Shown: positions 9,141 through 17,763, counted from the first letter of the stretch. The stretch: 64,000 nt of DNA from Deefgea chitinilytica (GCF_016881405.1 NZ_WOFE01000006.1:1-64000); one strand, 5' to 3'. Numbers and translations are program-made. Notes: generated from the letters alone by a model not told the origin.

Positions 9141-10361
9141 TTAAGAAAAGTAGGCTTTTTTCTGTACCCTCAAGGCTTTTTCTAGGCAATAACTTAAGCT
9201 AGCGGCATAAATTAATAAAAAAATGGGTATTGCCTTCGATGCAAATAAGTACAGCGGCAAGAAAGACATACTCATGGTAAAGCTTAGGTATGCCAACTTT
9301 CTGAGCCAGCGTTCGGGGAAAAGTTGCCCCATATGTCGCAGATTGCCACCGCTTTTGACTTGTAGTCTGAACTCCATCCAGAGCAAAAAGGGGATAATTT
9401 TAGCCAACATGGCGGTGATAATCGGGATGACGCCAGCGAATAGGAAATAGCCGGCCAGAATGACGGGGGCTTGTGATGGTGTGTCAAAAAGTGCGGACAA
9501 TTCATCAATCCATGGGGTTAGTACCGCCACCAGCAAAAGGTTGAAGCCACCCCAGCCCCACAAGTAGCGCGCAGGATCGGCGCGGCGCTGGCTTTGTTTG
9601 AGTAGTTTCAGTAGCGTCAAAAACCAGCTCAGTACGGGGAGTGTAAGCAGAATCAGCAAACGTGCATCAAGCACAACTGCCAATACAGTCGCCAGCAAGG
9701 CTAGCGACAAATAGCGATTTAAACGGCTTGGCCACGCCGGTGCGACCAGAAACATCGGAACGACGGTAAAGGCAACGGCGACGATCAGACCAACGATCCA
9801 GCCCATGCTGCCTAGCGCAATATGCGCGCGCAACAGATCGTGCAGCGCGATTGTGGGCCAGCCCGTGCTGAGCAAACTGACCAGCAGCGTGCCGCTCAGA
9901 ACAGTTAAGCCCAAACCCACGATCGCCCAGCGCAATGGCGTCGCGACGCCACTGCGCCATAGCGCGATCAGCAGCCAAAACACCAATCCACCCAGACTGG
10001 CGAATAGGATAAATGCCGCGCCCTGCAGCCAGATCAGCTGCATTTGCCACAAACCGACTGCCAGTAGCACGGTTCCACTTTGCAGTGCCAGCCATAGCTG
10101 GCTACCCCAGAAGAGCGGATTTTTCGCCCGAACACCCGCTAGTACCGCGCTGACCTGTAGCAAAGCGCCAATCATGATATTGCCCACAAAACCCAACATC
10201 AGCAGATGTGTGATGGCGAGCATGGAGGGTGAAAATCGCTGCTGCCAGTCGCTCTCATCCAAACTGAATGCCAGTATCGCGACCAGTGCGAGCCAAATTG
10301 GCGCTATACGAAAAAAACGCAGCGGTAGTGCGACGGGTAAGCTAAATTCAGGCTGAAACAT
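9141..10361 (-). CDS. Polytopic membrane protein of NO/denitrification locus (NnrS-like)
   Basis: 406 residues with about 12 hydrophobic segments and almost no soluble part, so an integral inner-membrane protein. Conserved-looking His residues sit inside helices (AITHLLMLGFVGN, LRAHIALGSMGW), as in NnrS and heme-copper-oxidase-like proteins that handle NO-related haem or copper chemistry. It is the last gene of a tight minus-strand operon with a hemerythrin and a DUF2249 protein, beginning 3 bp after the latter's stop, opposite nsrR and norB. The context makes a role in NO tolerance or in maturation of denitrification enzymes likely. The exact family is not certain; an uncharacterised permease family is the alternative. 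Confidence 0.6.
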   Translation of the reverse strand: MFQPEFSLPVALPLRFFRIAPIWLALVAILAFSLDESDWQQRFSPSMLAITHLLMLGFVGNIMIGALLQVSAVLAGVRAKNPLFWGSQLWLALQSGTVLLAVGLWQMQLIWLQGAAFILFASLGGLVFWLLIALWRSGVATPLRWAIVGLGLTVLSGTLLVSLLSTGWPTIALHDLLRAHIALGSMGWIVGLIVAVAFTVVPMFLVAPAWPSRLNRYLSLALLATVLAVVLDARLLILLTLPVLSWFLTLLKLLKQSQRRADPARYLWGWGGFNLLLVAVLTPWIDELSALFDTPSQAPVILAGYFLFAGVIPIITAMLAKIIPFLLWMEFRLQVKSGGNLRHMGQLFPERWLRKLAYLSFTMSMSFLPLYLFASKAIPIFLLIYAASLSYCLEKALRVQKKAYFS

Positions 10362-10364
10362 TGC

Positions 10365-10583
10365 TCAGTCTCGATACAGGGTCAGAATGGCCGAACCATC
10401 AGCTTGCGCAACACACTCCCAGTGGCAGGAACGTGTTCGTAAATAATCGTACAGCGGGTAAGGTGTGTGGGGTAGATGCGCAACGAGGTTTTCGCCCGCT
10501 ATCGCCACATCAAGCCACTGTAAAATCTGCTCTATCGGCTCAGGTGGAGCGAATCCGCGCAAATCCATGTTGAGATTGGGCAT
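10365..10583 (-). CDS. DUF2249 domain protein
   Basis: 72 residues, a small soluble alpha/beta protein of the SirA/TusA-like fold. It shows the family start DLRGFAPPEPIEQILQ and the closing beta strands with HWECVAQADG. DUF2249 proteins repeatedly accompany NO reductase, NnrS and hemerythrin genes; their biochemical role is unknown. It sits between hemerythrin and the NnrS-like gene with 3-bp gaps on both sides, so it is cotranscribed. A longer DUF2249 paralogue lies at 14248. Confidence 0.8.
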   Translation of the reverse strand: MPNLNMDLRGFAPPEPIEQILQWLDVAIAGENLVAHLPHTPYPLYDYLRTRSCHWECVAQADGSAILTLYRD

Positions 10584-10586
10584 GGT

Positions 10587-11000
10587 TTACGCGAGCCGTT
10601 CGGCAAATTCAGGAATACTGCGATCACACATCGGATACAGGATATTTTCCTCTTTCATATTGTGTTGCTGCAGCAGGATCAACAGTGTTTCGGCGCAGCC
10701 GATAAAGTCATCGGCATCTCGATTTTGCGACGCATCTTGCAGGCCTTGCATTAAATCTCGGGCCTGCGCGTGTTCACAGCGCATTACCTGCGTTGGCCCG
10801 CTACTCATGCCGGTGGCCTGCTCGAACGCAGGAAACAGCGATTCTTCCTCTAGTGCAAAATGCGCCTCGGTCATTTGGCAAAAAACTTGCGTCGCTGTTA
10901 CGCAATCCCCCCACTGTGCCGCGCGGGCCGCGCTTTCAGCTTGCGCCAGAAAATCATCGCAATGGCGATGCTGTTGTTGTAATGCTGTGGTGATACTCAT
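10587..11000 (-). CDS. Hemerythrin-like protein (HHE domain)
   Basis: 137 residues forming a four-helix HHE bundle. The His and carboxylate ligands of a di-iron site are visible in order: QQQHRHCDDF, TEAHFALEEESLF, RCEHAQARDL and QQHNMKEENILYP. Relatives bind O2 or NO or repair Fe-S clusters after nitrosative stress (as YtfE/DnrN); here NO handling is inferred from the neighbours. The start at 11000 has AAGGAG at good spacing and is preferred to 11027. It is the first gene of the operon that faces nsrR; the shared 178-bp gap holds an NsrR-type palindrome at 11137. Confidence 0.88.
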   Translation of the reverse strand: MSITTALQQQHRHCDDFLAQAESAARAAQWGDCVTATQVFCQMTEAHFALEEESLFPAFEQATGMSSGPTQVMRCEHAQARDLMQGLQDASQNRDADDFIGCAETLLILLQQHNMKEENILYPMCDRSIPEFAERLA

Positions 11001-11136
11001 CGCTGGTACTCCTTGAGATAATTGCAACAGCCTATGCAGCTTTACGGCGTGCTGATTTGATTTCAGTCAGACATATTCTTTAGAGGTAGAAGTGAAATCA
11101 GTACAAGCACCCATTGCAGGCAGCCCATTCTGGGTT

Positions 11137-11159
11137 AATATGCATTGAAAATGTTTGTT
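11137..11159. promoter_or_regulatory. NsrR-type operator between hemerythrin operon and nsrR
   Basis: AATATGCATTG A AAATGTTTGTT fits the 11-1-11 NsrR consensus AAGATGCATTTnAAATGCATCTT at 18 of 22 positions. It lies 20 bp upstream of the nsrR start, so autoregulation and control of the divergent operon are likely. Confidence 0.65.
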
Positions 11160-11178
11160 TGATGAAGGGTACCAGTAT

Positions 11179-11652
11179 ATGCGTCTGAATGTCTTTACCG
11201 ATTACTGTTTGCGGACACTGATTTATGTTGCCACGAAAGAAGGCGGTGTGGTGACGCGTAGCGAAATCGCGCAGGCGTATGGCATTTCGGATAATCACTT
11301 GATGAAGGTCGTTAATTTTTTGTCGCGACAGGGTTTTATCAACACAATGCGCGGTAAGGGGGGCGGCATGCTGTTATCACGCCCACCAGTAGCGATCAAT
11401 ATTGGCGCTTTAGTGCGGATTAGCGAAGAAGACAGTCCGATGGTCGAGTGCTTTGATCGCGAAAACAATAGCTGCAATATCGCCAGTGTCTGTCGCCTCA
11501 AATTCATCCTGAATGAAGCTCTGCAGGCGTTGTATGCAGTGCTTGATCGCTACACGCTGGCCGATCTGATTAGCAACCCAGTTGAGCTGGGCGCAATCTT
11601 TGCAATCGAATTTCTCCCTGCTGGCTTCACCTCTGAAAACCGGATTCGATAA
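11179..11652 (+). CDS. nsrR: NO-sensing repressor NsrR (Rrf2 family)
   Basis: NsrR is a [Fe-S]-cluster repressor that releases DNA when the cluster is nitrosylated. 157 residues from the chosen start: an N-terminal winged helix (MRLNVFTDYCLRTLIYVAT, then a recognition helix with SDNHLMKVVNFLSRQG), the wing RGKGGGMLLSRP, and three cluster cysteines at about 91, 99 and 105 (VECF, SCNIA, SVCRL), the NsrR arrangement rather than that of IscR. The longer frame from 11155 lacks a ribosome site and conserved sequence. Operators like its own are found before norB and nirK, defining a local regulon. Confidence 0.9.
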   Translation: MRLNVFTDYCLRTLIYVATKEGGVVTRSEIAQAYGISDNHLMKVVNFLSRQGFINTMRGKGGGMLLSRPPVAINIGALVRISEEDSPMVECFDRENNSCNIASVCRLKFILNEALQALYAVLDRYTLADLISNPVELGAIFAIEFLPAGFTSENRIR

Positions 11653-11659
11653 AATTAAT

Positions 11660-11708
11660 GGGTATATCTTTATATCCATTAATTTATTTACTGTTTATTT
11701 ATATACCC
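11660..11708. repeat. ~50-bp palindromic element, copy 3
   Basis: GGGTATAT...ATATACCC outer arms around an AT-rich centre with CCATTAAT. It begins 8 bp after the nsrR stop and may serve as its 3' end. Confidence 0.6.
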
Positions 11709-11805
11709 GCCAAATAATCTGTTTCTTACTGGTTCCTAGTCTGCTTTGTTGATCGTGTGCAGAATAAATCATTCTTTAATGTGTATTTTTATTGCATGTT
11801 CATAA

Positions 11806-11828
11806 AACATGCATATAAAATGCAACTA
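11806..11828. promoter_or_regulatory. NsrR-type operator upstream of norB
   Basis: AACATGCATAT A AAATGCAACTA matches the 11-1-11 NsrR consensus at 18 of 22 positions and lies 41 bp before the norB start. It overlaps a second perfect inverted repeat, GCATGTT CATAA AACATGC (11794-11812). Confidence 0.65.
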
Positions 11829-11869
11829 ATGCACTTGCAGCTCATTTTTATCACTCTAGGAGAGTCATC

Positions 11870-14152
11870 ATGCAAAAAACGCGCAATCTTTGGCGCTGGC
11901 TTGCGGTGGTATTTTTCCTGTCATTCGCCGCTTTAGGCTGGATAGGCAGAGAAATTTACCTCGATAAACCACCGATTCCGCAGCAAGTTGTTAGCAGTAG
12001 CGGGCAGGTTTTATATACCGGCGAGCAAATCCAGCGCGGCCAAGAAGCTTGGTTGTCGGCGGGTGGCCAGCAGATGGGCTCGGTGTGGGGGCATGGCAGT
12101 TATGTTGCACCCGATTGGTCGGCTGATTGGCTGCATCGTGAAGCGATTGTGCTGCGCAATATTTGGGCACAACAGCAATTCAAGAAAGATTACGAACAGC
12201 TCACACGTGAAGAGCAAGCGCCACTCGATGTGCGCCTTGTTTCAGTGATGCGCAGTAATACCTACGACAAAACCAGCGATACTGTGACGATTCAAGCTGA
12301 TCGTGCGGTGGCCATGGCGCAAGTCGCAGCGCATTACGAAGGTTTGTTTGGTACTGATCCAGCACAAGACAAATTGCGTGAACAATACGCGATGATTTCT
12401 GGCTCGATTAAAAATGCCGACGATTTAAAAGCCTTGCCAGCGTTTTTCTTCTGGTCAGCATGGGCGGCGGCAACCAATCGTCCGGGCGAGAGTCATTTGT
12501 CGTACACCAGCAATTGGCCGCATGAACCACTGGTTGAAAATACGCCAACGACTGGTACCAGCATGTGGTCGATCGCCAGCATTATTTTGCTGATTGCGGG
12601 TATTGCCGCGATGGTGCTGTTTCACAATATGCAGCGTGAAGAAGAACCTGCGGTCTGTCCGGAAAAAGATCCGCTGATTAACTTGCAACTCACACCATCG
12701 ATGAAGGCGACGCTGAAATATTTTTACGTGGTGATTGGCTTGTTGCTAGCACAAGTCGGCATGGGGATTGTGTCGGCGCATTATCAAGTGGAAGGCGGTA
12801 GTTTCTTTGGTATTCCGCTGGCCGAAGTGTTGCCATTTACCATTAGCCGCACGATTCATACTCAGTTGGGCGTGCTGTGGATTGCAACGGCGTGGTTGGC
12901 GACGGGTTTATTTTTGGCTCCGGTGTTGGGCGGCAAAGAGCCGAAGTTCCAAAAGCTGGGCACCGATGCGTTGTTTTATGCCTTGCTGTTGATTGTGGTG
13001 GGTTCGATTGCTACTGGTTGGATCGGTACGTTGCAACGTTTGGGCACTGAGTACAGCTTTTGGCTGGGTAATCAAGGGTTGGAATACACCAGCATGGGCC
13101 GTGTTTGGCAAATCTTGCTGTTTGTCGGCCTGTTGATTTGGGCGACTTTACTTGGCCGTGGTCTATGGCCTGCGCTGCGCAAACCGTCAGAAAGCCAAGG
13201 CTTGATCGCGATGGTGTTTGTTTCTGCGGTCTGTATTGGCTTGTTCTACGCCTCGTCTTTGGTATGGGGACAAAAAACGCACTACGCGATGATTGAATAC
13301 TGGCGCTGGTGGTTGGTGCATTTGTGGGTGGAAGGCTTCTTTGAAGTATTCGCAACCGCTGTGATTGCTTTGCTACTCAGCCGCTTGGGTTTGATTCGTA
13401 CCGCATCAGCCAATCGTGCGATTGTGTTGGAAACCATCGTGTTCTTGTTCGGCGGTATTTTGGGTACTTTACATCACTTGTATTTCACCGGTTCGCCGAC
13501 TTCAGTTATTGCTGTGGGAGCGATGTTCTCGGCGCTCGAAGTCGTACCGTTGGCGCTGATTGCGGCGGAGGCTTACCACACTTATCGCCATACTAAAGCC
13601 GCACCGTGGGTCGAGAAATATCGTTGGGCGATTATGTGTTTCGTGGCGGTGGGTTTCTGGAATACCGTCGGTGCTGGTTTACTGGGTTTTGCGATCAATC
13701 CACCGATTTCGCTGTACTACGTGCAAGGTCTGAACATGACAGCCGCTCATGGCCATGCCGCGTTGTTTGGTGTGTATGGCATGCTCGGTATTGGTTTGAT
13801 GTTGTTCTGCCTGCGCGGTTTAACGCCTGCGGCGAAATGGAATGACAAACTACTCAAACCAGCCTTCTGGAGCATGAATATTGGTTTGGCGATGATGGTG
13901 TTTATGTCGTTGTTGCCGGCGGGGATTTATCAGGCTGCCGCCAGTGTCGAGCATGGTTTGTGGTATGCGCGTTCGGCTGAAATCATCCACTCGCCGGTGA
14001 TGGAAACCTTGGTGTGGTTGCGCGTGCCGGGCGACATCGTGTTTGCTGCAGGTGTGATGTTCTTGGCGGTATTTGCGATTCGCTTGCTCGGCAAAGATCA
14101 AAGCCAGCCGGTTCCAGTGGTGGACGGTCAGCTTGCAAGTGCAAAAGCTTAA
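11870..14152 (+). CDS. norB: Quinol-dependent nitric oxide reductase (qNOR, NorZ/NorB)
   Basis: Reduces 2 NO to N2O at a haem/non-haem iron centre in the inner membrane using quinol. 760 residues: one N-terminal TM (residues 10-27), a periplasmic extension of about 200 residues replacing NorC (typical of qNOR), then a 12-TM haem-copper-oxidase-like core. Ligand motifs: HTQLGVLWIATAW, VHLWVEGFFEVFAT (metal-site His plus Glu), LGTLHHLYFTGSP and AAHGHAALFGVYGM. CTAGGAG lies just before the ATG. An NsrR-type site precedes it and a DUF2249 gene follows at 95 bp. qNOR accounts for the absence of norC, norQ and norD here. Confidence 0.96.
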   Translation: MQKTRNLWRWLAVVFFLSFAALGWIGREIYLDKPPIPQQVVSSSGQVLYTGEQIQRGQEAWLSAGGQQMGSVWGHGSYVAPDWSADWLHREAIVLRNIWAQQQFKKDYEQLTREEQAPLDVRLVSVMRSNTYDKTSDTVTIQADRAVAMAQVAAHYEGLFGTDPAQDKLREQYAMISGSIKNADDLKALPAFFFWSAWAAATNRPGESHLSYTSNWPHEPLVENTPTTGTSMWSIASIILLIAGIAAMVLFHNMQREEEPAVCPEKDPLINLQLTPSMKATLKYFYVVIGLLLAQVGMGIVSAHYQVEGGSFFGIPLAEVLPFTISRTIHTQLGVLWIATAWLATGLFLAPVLGGKEPKFQKLGTDALFYALLLIVVGSIATGWIGTLQRLGTEYSFWLGNQGLEYTSMGRVWQILLFVGLLIWATLLGRGLWPALRKPSESQGLIAMVFVSAVCIGLFYASSLVWGQKTHYAMIEYWRWWLVHLWVEGFFEVFATAVIALLLSRLGLIRTASANRAIVLETIVFLFGGILGTLHHLYFTGSPTSVIAVGAMFSALEVVPLALIAAEAYHTYRHTKAAPWVEKYRWAIMCFVAVGFWNTVGAGLLGFAINPPISLYYVQGLNMTAAHGHAALFGVYGMLGIGLMLFCLRGLTPAAKWNDKLLKPAFWSMNIGLAMMVFMSLLPAGIYQAAASVEHGLWYARSAEIIHSPVMETLVWLRVPGDIVFAAGVMFLAVFAIRLLGKDQSQPVPVVDGQLASAKA

Positions 14153-14164
14153 ATGATATAAATT

Positions 14165-14211
14165 GGGTATATCGATGTAGTCAATGTTTATTAATGACTG
14201 CATTGATATAC
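14165..14211. repeat. ~50-bp palindromic element, copy 4
   Basis: GGGTATATCgATGtAGTCA ... TGACTGCATTGATATAC arms just after the norB stop codon and before the DUF2249 gene. A structured intercistronic element could alter their relative expression. Confidence 0.65.
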
Positions 14212-14247
14212 GTCGGGTTAAATGATTGGATTGAAAAGGAATACAAA

Positions 14248-14577
14248 ATGTCAGGTTGCGGAAGTTCTCATATTGCTTTAGATGGTGTGTACGGTTTTGA
14301 TGCGCGCGGCGTCGCGAAACGCTTCCGGCATGCAGCGATTTTTGGTGCGCTCGAATCGTTGTCGGAAGGCGAAACGATGCGCTTTGTGAATGACCATGAT
14401 CCGCTGCCATTACTGGCGCAGATCGAGCAGCGCTATCAAGGCCAAGTTCAAGCCACCTACATCCAGCGCGACCATGAGGCAATTGTGATTGATTTTTCAA
14501 TTCATCCGTTGAAACAAGAAGCAGCAGCGGCAGGTGAGGGTTGCGGCTCGGGTGGTTGTGGCTGCAGCGGGCAATAA
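14248..14577 (+). CDS. DUF2249 protein with Cys/Gly-rich termini
   Basis: 109 residues. The core fits DUF2249: DARGVAKRFRHAAIFGALE, then GETMRFVNDHDPLPLL and a final beta strand. Unusual are a Cys at residue 4 (MSGCGSSH) and a C-terminal tail EGCGSGGCGCSGQ with three closely spaced Cys, possible metal or redox ligands not present in the shorter paralogue at 10365. The start at 14248 follows AAAAGGAA. It lies between norB and nirK, and DUF2249 proteins of this length are typical companions of NO reductase genes; function unknown. Confidence 0.8.
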   Translation: MSGCGSSHIALDGVYGFDARGVAKRFRHAAIFGALESLSEGETMRFVNDHDPLPLLAQIEQRYQGQVQATYIQRDHEAIVIDFSIHPLKQEAAAAGEGCGSGGCGCSGQ

Positions 14578-14641
14578 GCTCATTTTGATGGATGGTTTTT
14601 TTGCTAATTGAGGCAAAAATACAACGTGAACTCCAACCAGT

Positions 14642-14664
14642 ACGGCGCCTTGTGCGCCGTTTTT
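14642..14664 (+). terminator. Terminator after the norB-DUF2249 unit
   Basis: ACGGCGC CTTGT GCGCCGT followed by TTTT, separating this unit from nirK. Confidence 0.8.
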
Positions 14665-14692
14665 ATTGCGAGTAAGGATATTGAAAAAATTA

Positions 14693-14715
14693 AATGTGCA
14701 TTTAATATGCATGTT
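14693..14715. promoter_or_regulatory. NsrR-type operator upstream of nirK
   Basis: AATGTGCATTT A ATATGCATGTT matches the NsrR 11-1-11 consensus at 18 of 22 positions. It abuts the FNR box at 14714, so an NO-sensitive repressor and an anaerobic activator would act on the same promoter. Confidence 0.65.
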
Positions 14716-14727
14716 GATAAATATCAA
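14714..14727. promoter_or_regulatory. Perfect FNR/DNR-type box upstream of nirK
   Basis: TTGAT AAAT ATCAA, an exact match to the FNR/ANR/DNR consensus TTGAT-N4-ATCAA, centred about 70 bp before the nirK start. It implies oxygen- or NO-responsive activation of nitrite reduction. Confidence 0.8.
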
Positions 14728-14789
14728 TATTTAACATGTAAATTAGTTACAACATAGGTCTATCAAAACGTGCTTATTGGAGTAGGAAC

Positions 14790-15839
14790 ATGTCGATAGC
14801 GTGCTGTACTTGGGTAGTAAAAAAAGTGGCATTGCCCATTTTGGCTTTGGCGGTGTGTGCAGCATTTGCACCCTCGGCGTTTGCTAATGAGGCGGCAGAT
14901 GCACTTCCGGTAGAAACGGCGGTCTTGCTTGCACCACCGAATGTGCCAGCGCCGATTACGCGTAAAACACCGGCCAAAGTGATTGTAAATCTCACGACTG
15001 AAGAAATGGTACGCGAAATTACGCCGGGCACTAAATATACGTTTTGGACGTTTGGCGGCACCGTGCCAGGGCAGTTGATCCGCGTGCGTCAAGGCGACAC
15101 CGTTGAACTGAATCTAAAAAACCTGCCTAGCAGCAAGCTGCCACACAATATTGATTTACACGCGGTGTCTGGCCCAGGCGGCGGCGCGCCACAAACGCTG
15201 ATTGCACCAGGCAATCAGGCCAAATTCACCTTTAAAGCGCTCAATCCGGGGCTGTATGTGTATCACTGCGCGACTGCGCCCGTGGCGATGCATATTGCCA
15301 ACGGCATGTACGGCATGATTTTGGTCGAGCCTGAAGAGGGCATGAGCCCCGTGGATAAAGAATATTACGTGATGCAGGGCGATTTTTACACGCCGGGCGC
15401 ATTTGGCGCGGGCGGCCTGCAACCGTTTGATATGAAACGCTCGATTGATGAAAATCCAAGTTACATTCTATTTAATGGTGCATCAAATTCATTGACGGGA
15501 AAAAATGCACTGACCGCGAATGTGGGCGACAAGGTGCGGATGTATTTTGGCTCGGGTGGGCCGAATGTAGCGTCTAATTTCCACATCATTGGTGCTATTT
15601 TTGATCGCGTTTACACCGAAGGTGGTTTGAAATTCCAAGAGCAAGTGCAAACGACAACGGTGCCACCGGGTGGATCAACGATTGTTGAATTTGTACCAAA
15701 AGTGCCGGGCAATTTGACCTTGGTCGATCATGCTTTGAGCCGCGCATTCCACAAAGGCGCGATTGGGATTATGTCGGTCAGCGGCGAAGAGCATCCAGAA
15801 ATTTACAGCAAAAACGCGAATGCTAAATCGAGTGAGTAG
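14790..15839 (+). CDS. nirK: Copper-containing nitrite reductase (NirK/AniA)
   Basis: Periplasmic trimeric enzyme reducing nitrite to NO. 349 residues with a signal peptide ending near AFA (residue 32) and two cupredoxin domains. Visible type-1 copper ligands are His119, Cys160 (YHC), His168 and Met173; type-2 ligands His124, His159 and His314; catalytic Asp122 and His265. All key residues are present. The sequence is closest in style to Neisseria AniA-like enzymes. An NsrR-type site and an FNR box lie upstream. Downstream follow a cytochrome c, a nirV-like gene and a SCO-like gene in the same direction. Confidence 0.96.
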   Translation: MSIACCTWVVKKVALPILALAVCAAFAPSAFANEAADALPVETAVLLAPPNVPAPITRKTPAKVIVNLTTEEMVREITPGTKYTFWTFGGTVPGQLIRVRQGDTVELNLKNLPSSKLPHNIDLHAVSGPGGGAPQTLIAPGNQAKFTFKALNPGLYVYHCATAPVAMHIANGMYGMILVEPEEGMSPVDKEYYVMQGDFYTPGAFGAGGLQPFDMKRSIDENPSYILFNGASNSLTGKNALTANVGDKVRMYFGSGGPNVASNFHIIGAIFDRVYTEGGLKFQEQVQTTTVPPGGSTIVEFVPKVPGNLTLVDHALSRAFHKGAIGIMSVSGEEHPEIYSKNANAKSSE

Positions 15840-15854
15840 TTATTTTATGTCAAT

Positions 15855-15901
15855 GTATATTAATGTAGACATTTTTAAATATAGCCTACAGCAATATACC
15901 C
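15855..15901. repeat. ~50-bp palindromic element, copy 5
   Basis: GTATATTAATGTAGAC ... GCCTACAGCAATATAC between nirK and the cytochrome gene. It ends 16 bp before the cytochrome ATG, so the hairpin reaches up to that gene's ribosome site (AGGAG). Confidence 0.65.
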
Positions 15902-15917
15902 ATTAGGAGTGCTGAAG

Positions 15918-16307
15918 ATGTTCAAGAAATCTCTGCTGGTACTGTGTTCTGGATTATTGGCGGCTCAGGCGTTTGCTACCGATGTCAGTGCGGGCAAGGC
16001 GGTGTATGACCGGGTCTGTGTGGCCTGTCATATGGCTGCAGGTGAGGGCTTGCCCGGGGCATTTCCACCGCTGGCTAAATCGGATTACTTCAAAAAATCG
16101 ACGCCAGCCCAGCTCGTTAAAGTGTTGGATCAGGGCCTGACCGGCGAAGTGACGGTGAATGGGCAAAAGTATAATTCGGCGATGCCACCGCAAAACTTGA
16201 CCGACCAAGAAATGACCGATGTATTGAACTATGTCAGCGTTGCGATGAATGCGGGCAAGCCGATCTTCAAGGTTGATCAAGTGAAAAAGTTGCGAGTCGC
16301 AAAATGA
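15918..16307 (+). CDS. Periplasmic mono-haem cytochrome c
   Basis: 129 residues with a signal peptide (MFKKSLLVLCSGLLAAQAFA) and a class I cytochrome c domain: haem site CVACH near residue 32 and the distal Met in NSAMPPQNLTD. The domain resembles the haem domain fused to the C-terminus of some AniA/NirK proteins, so it is probably the electron donor to NirK. The ATG at 15918 has AGGAG at 8 bp; a GTG at 15909 is in frame but poorly spaced. Its stop overlaps the start of the nirV-like gene (ATGA), so the two are translationally coupled. Confidence 0.88.
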   Translation: MFKKSLLVLCSGLLAAQAFATDVSAGKAVYDRVCVACHMAAGEGLPGAFPPLAKSDYFKKSTPAQLVKVLDQGLTGEVTVNGQKYNSAMPPQNLTDQEMTDVLNYVSVAMNAGKPIFKVDQVKKLRVAK

Positions 16308-17080
16308 AAGCCCTTGCCGCTAGCTTATTGGTCGTTAGCGCCATCAGCATGACTAGCTTCACTAGCAGTGCTGCTGAGTACCGACCCATTGCTGGTGGCA
16401 CTTTGCGCACCGCCTTACCTTTGGATGGCGAAACGGTCGAGGTGGCGGCGTATCAATTGCGGGCTTTGCCGGTGAGTCAGCAGGAATTTAAACGATTTGT
16501 GCTGGCTCATCCCGAATGGCGGCGAGATAGGGTGACACCCTTGTTTGCGGGGCAAAGTTATCTTGCCGGCTGGAAAACGCCGACTAACTTTGCGCCTAAT
16601 TTGGCTGCTGCGCCGGTGACGCAAGTGAGCTGGTATGCGGCCGCAGCTTTTTGTGAGTCGGAGGGCGCGGCGTTGCCAACGTGGGTACAGTGGGAATTTG
16701 CCGCAGCAGCCGATGAAACGCGCCAAGATGCGCGCAAAGATCCACTCTGGCGCGCTAAGATTTTGGGCTGGTATGAAACGCTGAGCCCCGATGTATTGCC
16801 TGCGATGGCGCAGCATCCGGCAAATGTTTATGGTGTTTATGATTTACATCAGTCGATTTGGGAATGGGTCGATGATTTTAACGGCTTGTTTGTGAATGTG
16901 GATAGTCGCGCGCAAGGTGAGCAAAAAGTATTAGAAACCTGTGGTGCGGCGACATTGTCGTTGGGCGACAAAGAAAATTATGCGGTGTTGATGCGCATTG
17001 CCTTGCTAACTGCGCTCAAGGGGCAAGATACGGTGAATACATTAGGCTTTCGCTGCGCCAAGCCTGCGAGTAAAAAATAG
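16304..17080 (+). CDS. nirV: NirV-like formylglycine-generating-enzyme-fold protein
   Basis: 258 residues with a signal peptide (cleavage near SSAAEYR) and an FGE/SUMF1-type domain: LRALPVSQQEFKRFVLAHPE, VTQVSWYAAAAFCESEGAAL, LPTWVQWEFAAAA, VYDLHQSIWEWVDDF and the closing LGFRCAK. Genes of this type (nirV) follow nirK in many denitrifiers; the protein is thought to help NirK maturation but its reaction is unproven. The active-site Cys pair of true sulfatase-activating enzymes is not evident, so sulfatase activation is unlikely. Overlaps the cytochrome gene by 4 bp. Confidence 0.8.
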   Translation: MKALAASLLVVSAISMTSFTSSAAEYRPIAGGTLRTALPLDGETVEVAAYQLRALPVSQQEFKRFVLAHPEWRRDRVTPLFAGQSYLAGWKTPTNFAPNLAAAPVTQVSWYAAAAFCESEGAALPTWVQWEFAAAADETRQDARKDPLWRAKILGWYETLSPDVLPAMAQHPANVYGVYDLHQSIWEWVDDFNGLFVNVDSRAQGEQKVLETCGAATLSLGDKENYAVLMRIALLTALKGQDTVNTLGFRCAKPASKK

Positions 17081-17101
17081 CTAGATTAAAAGGACTTCAT
17101 T

Positions 17102-17707
17102 ATGTTGCGCAAAGCTTTTATATTCGCGCTGTGCTGTTGCCTCGCTGGTGGTGTCAGTGCTTGTGCTGAGCATCACGCCAGTGCCGTTGTCAGCAGTGCG
17201 GTGAGTGGCGACTCGCTGTTTCAACTCAAAACACCGCTGACGAATCAACAAGGGCAGAAGTTTGAATTGGGCAGTGCGCCCGCCAAATTAACCGTAGTGA
17301 CGATGTTTTACGGCGATTGCAATGTGTCGTGCCCGATTGTGCTCGAAAATATTAAACGGACCTTGGCGGCAGTGCCTAATGCCCATGCCGCATCAGTTCA
17401 TGCTTTGATGATTAGTTTGAATCCCGGGGTCGATACGCCCAAATCCTTGGCTGGATTGGCTAAAGTGCATGAGTTTGATGTGAAGAATGCGACTTTGGCG
17501 GTGAGTGATAATGACGCGCAGACGCGAAAATTGGCTGCGGCCTTGGGGGTGAAATATCGGCGGGGTGCGAACGGAGAAATTAATCACAATACCCGCTTTG
17601 TGCTGCTCGATCAGCAAGGCAGAATTGTCGCTAGTAGCGATACATTGAGCGTGGAACCGGATCCTGTTTTGATGAAGGCGATACACGCACAGCTGGCTAA
17701 CAAATAG
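17102..17707 (+). CDS. SCO1/SenC-family copper chaperone lipoprotein
   Basis: 201 residues. The N-terminus carries a lipobox (VSAC, Cys21), so it is probably anchored on the periplasmic face of a membrane. The thioredoxin-like fold holds the SCO copper site: CNVSC (Cys73, Cys77) and the distant His162 in EINHNTRF. SCO proteins deliver copper to cupredoxin-type sites, fitting last position in a nirK operon; it may load NirK or keep its cysteine reduced. It begins 21 bp after the nirV-like stop and is followed by a strong terminator. Confidence 0.88.
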   Translation: MLRKAFIFALCCCLAGGVSACAEHHASAVVSSAVSGDSLFQLKTPLTNQQGQKFELGSAPAKLTVVTMFYGDCNVSCPIVLENIKRTLAAVPNAHAASVHALMISLNPGVDTPKSLAGLAKVHEFDVKNATLAVSDNDAQTRKLAAALGVKYRRGANGEINHNTRFVLLDQQGRIVASSDTLSVEPDPVLMKAIHAQLANK

Positions 17708-17735
17708 TTTGATTTTCTGATTTCCTCCGATTGAG

Positions 17736-17763
17736 CGCTCTACATCTGTAGAGCGTTTTTTTT
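17736..17763 (+). terminator. Terminator of the nirK operon
   Basis: CGCTCTACA TC TGTAGAGCG followed by eight T, 28 bp after the SCO gene stop. Confidence 0.9.
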
